Shown here in pieces: positions 32,937 through 41,532 of a stretch of DNA of 64,000 nt. The translations under genes were made by a program, and so were the position numbers. The notes beneath the pieces are model-generated. The model was not told where the DNA came from. It did not search any database and saw nothing but the letters and a program-made list of their open reading frames with translations. Origin of the DNA: Adlercreutzia muris (lineage in GTDB: Bacteria > Actinomycetota > Coriobacteriia > Coriobacteriales > Eggerthellaceae); contig NZ_WAJS01000015.1 in the NCBI RefSeq assembly GCF_008831045.1, positions 1 through 64,000 of the forward strand. Reading direction: 5' to 3'. Within the stretch, counting starts at the first letter, position 1. Every line of letters starts with the position of its first letter.

Positions 32937-33949
32937 TGGGGGAGATCTTCGCGCCCTATAAGTGGGAGGCGCTCTTCGCGCGCTGGCCCGACATCCTCGC
33001 CGCCTTCGGCACCACCGTGGGCATCTCGGCCGGCGCCCTCGTGCTGGCGCTGGCGCTGGGGTTCGTCTTCAGCATGCTGTCGGTGTCGCGTTTCAAGCCC
33101 CTGCGCGCCGTGGCCCGCCTGTACGTGGAGGTGGTGCAGAACGTGCCGCTACTTTTGCAGGTGTTCGTGCTGTACGCGGTGTTTCCGCTGCTGGGGCTCT
33201 CGCTCGCGTCGTTCTGGATCGGCGTGCTGGCCATCGGGGTGTACCACGGCGCCTACATGTCCGAAGTGGTGCGCAGCGGCATCGGGTCCATCCACCGCGG
33301 GCAGTTCGAGGCGGCAAAGAGCCAGGGCTTTACCTACCTGCAGACCATGATGCTCGTCATTCTGCCCCAGGCCATGCGCATCATCCTGCCTCCTTTGGCC
33401 GTGCAAGCGGCGAATTTGGTGAAGAACACGAGTGTGCTGGCCCTTATCGCCGGCGGCGAGCTCATGTACTTCTCCAACTCCTTCGCCGGCGACACGAGCT
33501 ACTACGGGCCGGCCTACGGGGCGGCCGCGGTGCTGTACTTCGCCATCTGCTTCCCCCTGTCGCGGGCGGCGGTGTACCTGGAGCGCCGTATGCGCAGCCG
33601 CCGCCACGTGGTGACGGGTGACGCCACCGAGGTGCTGGAGGCCGACGGCGCCGAGGTGACCCCGGGCACCCACGACCTGACCGGGCGGGCGGCCGCGGCG
33701 GCTCTGGCCGGCGGCGTGACGACGATGATGGAGGGCACGACCTCGCTCGTGCCGCCGGTGAGCGACAAGGGCCGCTACCTCACCTACGCCGAGCTGTACG
33801 GGGTTGACCGCGGGGCCTGGCCCGACCCGGCCCACGGCAGCTATCCGCGCCCCCGCAAGCCCCGCAAGGGCCACGCGAAGCGCTTTGCCTCGCGGGATCG
33901 GCGGCGTCAGGCCGGTGGCGCGCGTCGCGGGAGAGGAGGCCGGAAATGA
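32936..33949 (+). CDS. Amino-acid ABC transporter permease with long C-terminal tail
   Basis: 337 residues from ATG 32936 (GTG 32933 possible). The HisM-type membrane domain covers residues 1-225, with the EAA loop EAAKSQGFTYLQTMMLVILP. The remaining 110 residues are a hydrophilic tail ending in many Arg/Lys residues (HAKRFASRDRRRQAGGARR), absent from typical permeases of about 220 residues. The gene overlaps its partner permease by four bases. Confidence 0.9.
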   Translation: MGEIFAPYKWEALFARWPDILAAFGTTVGISAGALVLALALGFVFSMLSVSRFKPLRAVARLYVEVVQNVPLLLQVFVLYAVFPLLGLSLASFWIGVLAIGVYHGAYMSEVVRSGIGSIHRGQFEAAKSQGFTYLQTMMLVILPQAMRIILPPLAVQAANLVKNTSVLALIAGGELMYFSNSFAGDTSYYGPAYGAAAVLYFAICFPLSRAAVYLERRMRSRRHVVTGDATEVLEADGAEVTPGTHDLTGRAAAAALAGGVTTMMEGTTSLVPPVSDKGRYLTYAELYGVDRGAWPDPAHGSYPRPRKPRKGHAKRFASRDRRRQAGGARRGRGGRK

Positions 33950-34602
33950 GCGATATCATGGCGCTGCTCACCTGGACGAACCTGCGGTTCCTTCTGGAGG
34001 GCCTGGGGCTCACGCTCGTCATCTCGGCGCTGTCCATCGCCTGCTCGGTGGCGCTCGGCGCGGTCATCTCCATCATGCGCGGCTCGCGGCTGCGCGCGCT
34101 GCGGGGCATCTCCATCGCCTACGTGGAGCTGTTCAAGAACACGCCGCTTTTGCTGTGGATCATGTTCACGTTCTTCGTGGCCCAGCTGCCGCCCCTGCCC
34201 GCAGCCGTGGTGGCGTTCACTCTGTTCACAGCGGCCTCGGTGGCCGAGATCGTGCGCGGGGGCTTGGCCAGCGTGCCCGCGGGCCAGTACGAGGCGGCCC
34301 GCTCCCAGGGCTTCTCGGCGCCGCAGATGTACGTGCTCATCATCTTGCCCCAGGCACTGCGCAACATGGTGCCGGCGCTGCTGTCGCAGTTCGTGACCAC
34401 CATCAAGGACACGTCGTATCTGTGGGGCGCCATGGCGCTGCAGGAGCTGATGGGCCGCGGCATGATCCTCATGAACAGCTTCAACTCCACGGTGCAGATC
34501 TTCGCCATCTTCGGGCTTCTGGCGCTCATCTACTTCGCGGTGTGCTTCACCCTCTCTCAGTTCGTGCGCGCCTACCAGAAGCGCCTCAAGGGCGCGCGGT
34601 AG
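33946..34602 (+). CDS. Amino-acid ABC transporter permease
   Basis: 218 residues, the standard HisQ/GlnP length. The EAA loop is EAARSQGFSAPQMYVLIILP and five hydrophobic segments are evident. It starts within the end of the preceding permease (ATGA overlap), so the pair is expected to form the heterodimeric channel. Confidence 0.93.
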   Translation: MSDIMALLTWTNLRFLLEGLGLTLVISALSIACSVALGAVISIMRGSRLRALRGISIAYVELFKNTPLLLWIMFTFFVAQLPPLPAAVVAFTLFTAASVAEIVRGGLASVPAGQYEAARSQGFSAPQMYVLIILPQALRNMVPALLSQFVTTIKDTSYLWGAMALQELMGRGMILMNSFNSTVQIFAIFGLLALIYFAVCFTLSQFVRAYQKRLKGAR

Positions 34603-34617
34603 GGGTATGCAGAAGCC

Positions 34618-35109
34618 CTACCCCAAATATCCCAAAAACGGCAGGTAGTCCTGGGCGGAGTCGGGCACGGCGAGGGTGACGTCCTGCCCCATGGCGTTCA
34701 CGGTGACGACGCTCGGGTCATCATAGGTGGTCACGGTGGCGTCGGTGCCGCCGTAGCTGATGGAGCTGGAGCCGGTCTTGGTGGCGCCGTCAGGCAGGCT
34801 CGTTACCTCCCAGCTGTCGATGTCGAGCGCGGCGATGGCGGCGTCCACCTCCGCGTCGGACATGCCCGTGGCCGCGGCGATCTTGTCGCGGTTGCCTTCC
34901 AGAGCGGCCTTCGCCTTGCTCTTCAGGCCCGTGGCGTCCAGGGCGGCGTTGGCGGCGGCGTTCTTGCCTTGCTCGAACAGCCCCGCCAGGGGGTTCTGGA
35001 AATTTGCGAAAGGGGATTCCAGGCCCAATTGGGGCAGGATGCCGAAAATGCCCACCAGGGCGATGAATGCAAAGATGAGGCCGATGAGGGCCTTGATGAT
35101 CTTGTCCAT
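34618..35109 (-). CDS. Secreted or membrane-anchored protein of unknown function
   Basis: 163 residues from ATG 35109 (GAGGAGG ribosome site). An N-terminal hydrophobic helix (IKALIGLIFAFIALVGIFGI, residues 5-24) is a signal anchor or signal peptide with no clear cleavage site. The middle is helical and Ala/Lys-rich, and the C-terminal 60 residues are beta-type with SSISYGGTDATVTTYDDPSV. I recognise no family. It converges on the permease gene and diverges from topA. Confidence 0.65.
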   Translation of the reverse strand: MDKIIKALIGLIFAFIALVGIFGILPQLGLESPFANFQNPLAGLFEQGKNAAANAALDATGLKSKAKAALEGNRDKIAAATGMSDAEVDAAIAALDIDSWEVTSLPDGATKTGSSSISYGGTDATVTTYDDPSVVTVNAMGQDVTLAVPDSAQDYLPFLGYLG

Positions 35110-35613
35110 AGGGGCCTCCTCGCGCCAGCGGCTCTCGGGCCGCCTCCCTGCTATCCTCCATGGGTCCGCGCAGACCCACTCTCGTCAGCTCCCGACCAGA
35201 AGGGTCGGCGAAAGGCGCCGTCGGTGGTGCGTACCGTGGTCGGTTTCGGCGAATCTGTGCTGCAATTCGACGGTGCCGTAGGTCCATGGTACCTTGGGCG
35301 GTCCTTCCTTCATAAATACCCCGCAGCATCTTCAAAGGTTGGCGATGAGATGTCCAGGGAATGACCACGGCCGCTGATGGCGCTCCGCTGCCCGGGCCGG
35401 CTGGTCGCGGCCGGCGGAGGCGGATGCGGGCGGCCGTCGTATTCTTCTTGCGCCGCTGCCGAAATCGTGTATCCTTTAGCCCCACGCGGAAACGCGGCCC
35501 CGAGCGCCGTCCTTCGCGTTCCTGCAAAACCCCGCGCACGTAAAACTTGAATGGGGAATCGTGCGAATGTCATTGGCCCGCGCCCGAGCGCGGCCCTAGG
35601 GAGGAGATCGTAT
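35110..35613. other. Intergenic region before topA
   Basis: About 500 bases. The only supported element is a promoter for topA at 35448-35475. No convincing small gene or RNA is seen in the rest. Confidence 0.5.
35448..35475 (+). promoter_or_regulatory. Candidate topA promoter
   Basis: TTGCGC (35448-35453), 16-base spacer, TATCCT (35470-35475). This implies a leader of about 130 bases before ATG 35614. Confidence 0.5.
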
Positions 35614-38142
35614 ATGAAGCTGATCGTCACCGAGAAGAATGATGCGGCGGTCAAGATCGCCGATCTGCTGGGTGTCACGAAGCCCAAGGCCGACAAGGTG
35701 TTCAACACCCCAGTGTACCGATTCGATGTGGACGGCGAGGAGTGGGTGACCATCGGCCTGCGCGGTCACATCCTGGAGCCCGACTTCACCCCGTCCCTTA
35801 TATATAAGAAGCGCGGCGGTTGGTCCGGCGTGACCGCCGAAGGCGAGGCCGTGCCCGCCGTGCTGCCGGCCGCCTTGCCGGTGCCCCCCTTCAAAAAGAA
35901 GAAGCCCTTCACTGCTGACGGCGTGGAGCTGAAGGGCTGGAAGATGGAGGCGCTGCCCTATCTCATCTACGCGCCCATCGAGAAGCTGCCCAAGGAGAAG
36001 GACATCATCCGCTCTCTGAAGAACCTGGCGAAGAAGGCCGACTCCATCGTGATCGCCACCGACTTCGACCGCGAGGGCGAGCTTATCGGCTCGGATGCTT
36101 TGGCCTGCTGCCGCGAGGTGAACGCCACGGCTCCGGTGTCCCGCGCCCGCTACTCGGCATTCACCAAGCCCGAGATCACCCATGCCTTCGCGAACCTGGT
36201 GCCCATGGACGACGATCTGGCCGCGGCCGGCGGGTCACGCCGCGACATCGACCTTATCTGGGGTGCGGTGCTCACCCGCTACCTCACCCTGGTGAAGTTC
36301 GCCGGTTATGGCAACGTGCGCTCCTCGGGCCGCGTGCAGACGCCCACGCTCGCCATCATCGTCGAGCGCGAGCGCGAGCGCATGGCCTTTGTGCCCGAGG
36401 ACTACTGGGTCATCCGTGGCGCCTTCGACGCCGGCGCGACGGCCGGTCCCACCCCGGGGGAGGGCCCCGAGGCCTTCGAGGCCCCGCACGCCACGGCCCG
36501 CTTCAAGGTGGAGGTCGAGGCCAGCGCGGCTATGGACCATGTCGCGGGTGCCACGAGCGCGCGCGTGGTGTCGGTGGAGAAGAAGAAGCGCACCGTGGCC
36601 CCGCCCGTGCCCTTCAACACCACCTCGCTCATGGCGGCCGCCTCGGCCGAGGGCATCAGCCCGGCCCGCTGCATGCGCATCGCCGAGAGCCTGTACATGG
36701 ACGGCTACATCTCCTACCCCCGTGTGGACAACACGGTGTACCCCGACTCGCTCGATCTGGCCGAAGTGGTGAACGCCATCGCGGGCAACCCGGCCTATGG
36801 CCCCTACTGTCGCGAGCTTTTGGCGGCCGGGCCCCTGAAGGCCACCCGCGGCAAGACCGAGACCACCGACCACCCGCCCATCTATCCCACGGCGGCGGCC
36901 ACGCCCGACGACCTGTCGGCGGCCGACTACAAGCTGTACAACCTGATCGCGCGCCGCTTTTTGGCCACGCTGTCGGGACCGGCCACGGTGGAGGGCACGA
37001 AGGTGACCCTGGATGTGGCCGGCGAGCCCTTCGTGGCCAAGGGCGACGTGCTGGCGGTGCCCGGTTTCCGTGCTATCTACCCCTATGGCCTGAAAAAGGA
37101 CGAGACGCTGCCCGCCATGGCCGAGGGCGCCACCATCGCCTTCAACGGTGCCACCTGCACGAAGAAGCAGACCGAGCCGCCCGCCCGCTACTCCCAGGGC
37201 AAGCTCGTCCAGGAGATGGAGAAGCTGGGGCTGGGCACGAAGTCGACCCGCGCCTCCATCATCGAGCGCCTCTACCAGGTGAAGTACGTGCAGAACGACC
37301 CCATCGAGCCCTCGCAGCTGGGCATCGCCGTCATCGAGGCCCTCGATAAGTTCGCCCCTCACATCACCCATGCCGAGATGACCGCCGAGCTGGAGCATTC
37401 CATGGACCGCATCGCCGAGGGCGCGGTGACCAAGGCCGAGGTGGTGGAGAAGTCGCGCCAGCTTCTGTCCGAGCAGCTGGCCACGTTGATGCCCCATTCC
37501 GAGGAAGTGGCCGAGGCCCTGTCGGACGCCGTGGCGGCCGATGCCTACGTGGGGCCGTGCCCGAAATGCGGCAAGGATCTCCAGCTGCGGGCGAGTCACA
37601 AGACCAAGTCGATGTTCATCGGCTGCGCCGGCTGGCCCGACTGCGACGTGACCTTCCCGCTTCCCAAGGGCAAGATCGAGGCGGTGCCCGAGAAGTGCCC
37701 CACCTGCGGCATGCCCCAGGTGAAGGTGACGGCGTTCCGCAGCAAGCCTCGCACTCAGTGCATCGACCCGAACTGCCCCACGAACCAGGAGCCCGAGGTG
37801 GTGGTGGGGAAGTGCCCCGCCTGCGCGGCCAAGGGTCTCGACAAGCAGCTCATCGCGCGGCGCAACCCGCGCACCCTGAAGCGTTCGGTCACCTGCGAGA
37901 ACTTCGATGAGTGCGCCACGCGCTACCCGCTGCCCCAGTACGGCGACATCGTCCCCACCGAGGAGGTGTGCGAGCACTGCGGCGCGCCTATGGTGGTGAT
38001 CAAGACCGCCCGCGGCCCGTGGAAGCTGTGCCCGAACTTCGATTGCCCGGGGAAAGAGGAAGAGGAGAAGGCCAAGGCGGAGAAGAAGGGCGCCAAGGGC
38101 TCCACGAAGAAGGGTTCCGCAGGGAGCGGCCGGGGGAAATAG
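35614..38142 (+). CDS. topA: Type IA DNA topoisomerase
   Basis: 842 residues. N-terminal Toprim domain (MKLIVTEKNDAAVKIADLLG; DFDREGELIG), the nicking Tyr in YISYPRVDNTVYP (about 368), SSGRVQTPTLAIIVERE, and four C-terminal zinc motifs (CPKCG, CPTCG, CPAC and CEHCG groups) plus a Lys-rich tail. It relaxes negative supercoils. The early part, with EWVTIGLRGHILEPDF and DLIWGAVLTRYLTL, looks more like archaeal TopA than Escherichia-type TopA. The start is ATG 35614 after GGGAGGAG. No second topA is in the window. Confidence 0.92.
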   Translation: MKLIVTEKNDAAVKIADLLGVTKPKADKVFNTPVYRFDVDGEEWVTIGLRGHILEPDFTPSLIYKKRGGWSGVTAEGEAVPAVLPAALPVPPFKKKKPFTADGVELKGWKMEALPYLIYAPIEKLPKEKDIIRSLKNLAKKADSIVIATDFDREGELIGSDALACCREVNATAPVSRARYSAFTKPEITHAFANLVPMDDDLAAAGGSRRDIDLIWGAVLTRYLTLVKFAGYGNVRSSGRVQTPTLAIIVERERERMAFVPEDYWVIRGAFDAGATAGPTPGEGPEAFEAPHATARFKVEVEASAAMDHVAGATSARVVSVEKKKRTVAPPVPFNTTSLMAAASAEGISPARCMRIAESLYMDGYISYPRVDNTVYPDSLDLAEVVNAIAGNPAYGPYCRELLAAGPLKATRGKTETTDHPPIYPTAAATPDDLSAADYKLYNLIARRFLATLSGPATVEGTKVTLDVAGEPFVAKGDVLAVPGFRAIYPYGLKKDETLPAMAEGATIAFNGATCTKKQTEPPARYSQGKLVQEMEKLGLGTKSTRASIIERLYQVKYVQNDPIEPSQLGIAVIEALDKFAPHITHAEMTAELEHSMDRIAEGAVTKAEVVEKSRQLLSEQLATLMPHSEEVAEALSDAVAADAYVGPCPKCGKDLQLRASHKTKSMFIGCAGWPDCDVTFPLPKGKIEAVPEKCPTCGMPQVKVTAFRSKPRTQCIDPNCPTNQEPEVVVGKCPACAAKGLDKQLIARRNPRTLKRSVTCENFDECATRYPLPQYGDIVPTEEVCEHCGAPMVVIKTARGPWKLCPNFDCPGKEEEEKAKAEKKGAKGSTKKGSAGSGRGK

Positions 38143-38194
38143 ATTCGGTGATGGGCGGTCGGCGGGCAGTCCATCTTTTCGGAAGAGGTGAGCT

Positions 38195-39130
38195 GTGGAA
38201 GAGGTTCTGAGCAAAGAGGCGGTGGCCCGGGCTGTGTACGGTGCCATCCGGGAATGCGCGGTGACGCTGCGCCCGGATTTCCGCGCTGCCGTTGAGCGGG
38301 CGCGGGAGGAGGCCTCATGCCAAGAGCGCGCCGGCGGCGTTTCGACGGCTGATCCGCGTCCCGGCGGGGCGCCTTCCGCCTCAAGGGCGGCGGGGGTGCT
38401 CGACCGCATTCTGGAAAACGCCGCTATCGCCGCGGCCGACGGGGTGCCGCTGTGCCAGGACACGGGCAGCGTGTGGGTGTGCCTGGAGGTGGGCGAGGCG
38501 CTGATGGTGCCGGGGGATGTGCTCTCGGGCGTGAACGGCGCTGTGGCCCGGGCCTACGAGGACGGCCGCCTGCGCATGTCGCTCGTGCGCGACGCCCTGT
38601 TCGACCGCGCGAACACCGGGGACAACACGCCCGCCTTCTGCGAGGTGAGGTTCGTGCCCGGCGCCGATGCGACACTGCACGTGCTGTTGAAGGGGGGCGG
38701 CTCCGACAATGCGTCGCGCGTGGTCATGCTGCCGCCCGGGGCCGGTGCGGCCGGCGTGCGGGAGGTGGTGCTCGACTGCGTGAGGGAAAAGGCCGCCAAC
38801 GCCTGTCCGCCGCTCGTGATCGGACTCGGTGTGGGGGCCACTTTCGACAAGGTGGCGGGGCTGGCCAAGCACGCGCTTTTGCGCGAGGTGGGATCGCCTG
38901 CTGCCTCGGACGCTGCCGCGGCCTTCGAGGAGGAGCTGCTCGCCGAGGTGAATGCCTTGTGCGTCGGTCCCGCCGCCCTGGGGGGACTGCCCACGGCCGT
39001 GGCCGTGCATGTGGAGACGGCCCCCTGCCATATCGCGGCGCTGCCCGTGGCGGTGAACATGGGCTGCTGCGCGATGCGCAGCGCGAGTGTTCCGCTGGTG
39101 AGAGACGGAAGGGCGGTGCACTGTGGGTAG
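38195..39130 (+). CDS. Class I fumarate hydratase/tartrate dehydratase, alpha subunit
   Basis: 311 residues from GTG 38195. Iron-sulphur hydratase of the two-subunit kind, interconverting fumarate and malate. Cluster and substrate residues are in PLCQDTGSVWVCLEVG, NTGDNTPAFCEVRF, LLKGGGSDNASR and VAVNMGCCAMRSASV (Cys ligands). A 20-residue Gly/Ala-rich insert lies near residue 50. The beta subunit gene overlaps its end by eight bases. Malic enzyme is downstream, giving a malate/fumarate module. Confidence 0.88.
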   Translation: MEEVLSKEAVARAVYGAIRECAVTLRPDFRAAVERAREEASCQERAGGVSTADPRPGGAPSASRAAGVLDRILENAAIAAADGVPLCQDTGSVWVCLEVGEALMVPGDVLSGVNGAVARAYEDGRLRMSLVRDALFDRANTGDNTPAFCEVRFVPGADATLHVLLKGGGSDNASRVVMLPPGAGAAGVREVVLDCVREKAANACPPLVIGLGVGATFDKVAGLAKHALLREVGSPAASDAAAAFEEELLAEVNALCVGPAALGGLPTAVAVHVETAPCHIAALPVAVNMGCCAMRSASVPLVRDGRAVHCG

Positions 39131-39683
39131 AATCGTGTCGCTTTCCCTGCCGCTGTCCCGCGAGGATGTCGCGGAGCTTCGCGCTGGCGATGAGGTGCTG
39201 TTGTCGGGTCCGGTGTACACCATGCGGGACGCTGGACACGAGCGAGCGCTTCAATGCCTGGAAGAAACCGGGGAGCTGCCCTTCGGCCTGGCTGGCGCCA
39301 CGCTGTTCTATGCGGGTCCCACGCCGTCGGCGGCCGGCCGGCCTTTGGGCTCGGTAGGGCCCACGACGGCCAGTCGCATGGACTTCGCCACGCCGCAGCT
39401 CTTCGCTGCGGGCATCGTGGCGGCCATCGGCAAGGGAAAGCGCTCGCCGGCAGTGGTGGAGGCGTGCCGCGAGACGGGCAGCGTGTACCTGTGCACCGTA
39501 GGCGGCGTCGCGGCTCTGTTGGCGAAGGCGGTCGTTGCCAGCGAGATGGTGGGCTGGGATGATTTGGGCACCGAGGCGCTCCGGCGGCTCACGCTGGTGG
39601 ACTTCCCCTGCTATGTGGCCGTCGATGCTTGCGGCCGCGATCTGTATCGTGAGATAGAAGCAGCGGCTTCGTCGATGGCGTGA
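39123..39683 (+). CDS. Class I fumarate hydratase/tartrate dehydratase, beta subunit
   Basis: 186 residues from GTG 39123. The family core is AGDEVLLSGPVYTMRDAGHE, FYAGPTPSAAGRPLGSVGPT and TASRMD; GKGKR follows, with the Lys used in substrate binding. The length matches the separate C-terminal half of FumA. The L-tartrate enzyme has the same layout, so the exact substrate is not settled. Confidence 0.88.
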   Translation: MGRIVSLSLPLSREDVAELRAGDEVLLSGPVYTMRDAGHERALQCLEETGELPFGLAGATLFYAGPTPSAAGRPLGSVGPTTASRMDFATPQLFAAGIVAAIGKGKRSPAVVEACRETGSVYLCTVGGVAALLAKAVVASEMVGWDDLGTEALRRLTLVDFPCYVAVDACGRDLYREIEAAASSMA

Positions 39684-39840
39684 TCGCGGCGCAGTTGCCC
39701 GTGGAGCCGCGGTGCCCCTCGACTGCGCGGCTGCGGTGCTGCCGACGATGGGGGCTGGTGTCGCCCGCCGTGCGGCTGTGATGCTGTCGGCAGCGCGATC
39801 GCGCCGCGGTACTGCGGGCAATGCGATTGCAGTCGTGGTG

Positions 39841-39930
39841 CTGCCGACGACGCGATTGCGATGTTGCGGTACTGCCGACGACGCGATTGCAATGTTGCGG
39901 TACTGCCGACGACGCGATTGCGATGTTGCC
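39841..39930. repeat. Three tandem copies of a 31-bp repeat
   Basis: Units start at 39841, 39872 and 39903 (last cut short), with one or two substitutions. A decayed further copy may lie at about 39783. The core is CTGCCGACGACGCGATTGCG. No coding potential is evident. Confidence 0.9.
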
Positions 39931-39981
39931 GGTGGTAGTCGGCGTTGCTGTGACGCGATCGCGCCAGCGCCGTTCTGCCCG

Positions 39982-40270
39982 CCCGAAAGTGCGATGTGCC
40001 CGGGTGGATCGTGCATTCGGGTCGCAAGTCGGCCCGCCGAGGCCTTGCTGCGGTGTCTTTCTGCCCCGAAAGTGCGATGCGCTCAGGTGAATCGTGCATT
40101 CGGGGCGGAAAAAGAGGATAGGGTGCCCTTCGGACATATGGATATGTCCCAAATGTGCGATCCGCCCGGGCACATTGCACTTTCGGGGCAGAAAGAGAGG
40201 GGTCGCGGGCGATTTTGCTCTGTTTGGCGGCGCGAAATCGCGATCCGCCCGGGTGCATCGTGCATTTGGG
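39982..40270. repeat. Four 40-bp palindromic repeats at exact 83-bp intervals
   Basis: Elements at 39982-40021, 40065-40104, 40148-40187 and 40231-40270, each an imperfect hairpin with CCCGAA-type and TTCGGG-type ends and a GCCCGGG-like centre. The three spacers are 43 bp each and unrelated in their interiors. Element 3 is inverted relative to element 2: its right half is the reverse complement of the left half of element 2 over 18 bases. They fill the gap between the fumarase and malic enzyme genes. Confidence 0.85.
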
Positions 40271-40340
40271 GCGGGAGGGATCGCAGCGCGGCTTTTTCGT
40301 GGCTTATGGGCTGGTGCGGCCCTCGTCCGTCGCTATGGGT

Positions 40341-40346
40341 TACAAT
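40341..40346 (+). promoter_or_regulatory. Candidate -10 of the malic enzyme gene
   Basis: TACAAT at 40341-40346, 38 bases before ATG 40385. No good -35 is seen. Confidence 0.4.
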
Positions 40347-40384
40347 AAGCAGGTTAAAAGAACCTGTTCAAAGGATGCGAAACC

Positions 40385-41530
40385 ATGGACATTGCTGAGG
40401 AGGCCCTGGCGGCTCACGCCGACTGGAAGGGCAAGCTGGCCTTTGACCCGAAGATGGACATTGCCACCCGCCACGATCTGGCCGTGGCCTACACGCCTGG
40501 CGTGGCCGAGCCCTGCAAGGTGATCGCCGAGAACCCGGAGGCGGCCTACGAGTACACCATCAAGGGCAACACCGTGGCCGTTGTCTCCGACGGCAGCGCG
40601 GTGCTGGGCCTGGGCAACATCGGCCCCGCGGCGGCCATGCCGGTCATGGAGGGCAAGGCCGTGCTGTTCAAGCGCTTCGGCGACGTGGACGCCTTCCCCA
40701 TCTGCCTGGACACCCAGGACACCGAGGAGATCATCGAGACGGTCATCCGCATCGCCCCGGCCTTCGGCGGCATCAACTTGGAGGACATCGCGGCGCCCCG
40801 CTGCTTCGAGATCGAGGCGCGCCTGAACGACGCCCTGGACATTCCCGTATTCCACGACGATCAGCACGGCACGGCCATCGTGGTGCTGTCGGGCATCATC
40901 AACGCCCTGCGTCTGACCGGTAAGGACACTACGGCCCGCGTGGTGGTCAACGGCGCAGGGTCGGCCGGCATCGCCATTGCGAAGCTGCTGCTGAGCTACG
41001 GCTTCGAAAACGTCACCATGTGCGACATCCGCGGTATTCTGAGCAGCGCCTACGAGGGCATGAACGATGCCCAGCGCGCTATGCTGGCGGTGACGAATCT
41101 GGATGACGCCCAGGGCACCCTGGTCGATGCCATGGCCGGGGCCGATATCGTCATCGGCGTATCGGCGCCCGGGGCCATCACCGGCGAGATGGTGGCCTCC
41201 ATGGCCGATGACGCCATCGTATTCGCCATGGCCAACCCCACTCCTGAAATTTTCCCCGACGAGGCGAAGGCCGCCGGGGCCCGCGTCGTGGGCACGGGGC
41301 GCTCGGACTTCCCGAATCAGGTGAACAACGTCGTGGCCTTCCCGGGCATCTTCAAGGGCGCCCTCCAGGCCCGGGCCGAGCGCATCACCGAGCCCATGAA
41401 GCTGGCCGCCGCCCGGGCCCTGGCCGCCTTGGTGTCCGACGAGGAGCTGTGCGAGGATTTCATCATGCCCGACCCCTTCGATCCGCGAGCTGCCGACGCT
41501 GTGGCCGCCGCCGTGCGCGCCGAGGCCTAG
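40385..41530 (+). CDS. NAD(P)-dependent malic enzyme
   Basis: 381 residues, the short bacterial form without a phosphotransacetylase domain. It decarboxylates malate to pyruvate. Motifs: VAYTPGVAEPCK, catalytic Lys in IKGNTVAVVSDG, metal-binding FGGINLEDIAAPRC and FHDDQHGTA, nucleotide-binding VVNGAGSAGIAIAKLL, and IVFAMANPTPEIFPDEA. With the upstream fumarase it links fumarate, malate and pyruvate. Confidence 0.96.
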   Translation: MDIAEEALAAHADWKGKLAFDPKMDIATRHDLAVAYTPGVAEPCKVIAENPEAAYEYTIKGNTVAVVSDGSAVLGLGNIGPAAAMPVMEGKAVLFKRFGDVDAFPICLDTQDTEEIIETVIRIAPAFGGINLEDIAAPRCFEIEARLNDALDIPVFHDDQHGTAIVVLSGIINALRLTGKDTTARVVVNGAGSAGIAIAKLLLSYGFENVTMCDIRGILSSAYEGMNDAQRAMLAVTNLDDAQGTLVDAMAGADIVIGVSAPGAITGEMVASMADDAIVFAMANPTPEIFPDEAKAAGARVVGTGRSDFPNQVNNVVAFPGIFKGALQARAERITEPMKLAAARALAALVSDEELCEDFIMPDPFDPRAADAVAAAVRAEA

Positions 41531-41532
41531 CT

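Noticed and set aside
36235-38463. 742-codon open frame on the minus strand across topA
   Set aside because: It lies opposite a firmly identified topA and its translation is His/Gly/Leu-rich with no domain, the usual mirror of GC-rich codon bias.
39982-40270. CRISPR array
   Set aside because: Spacing is CRISPR-like, but the repeats differ at many positions, one is inverted, and no cas gene is in the window; kept as a palindromic repeat array.
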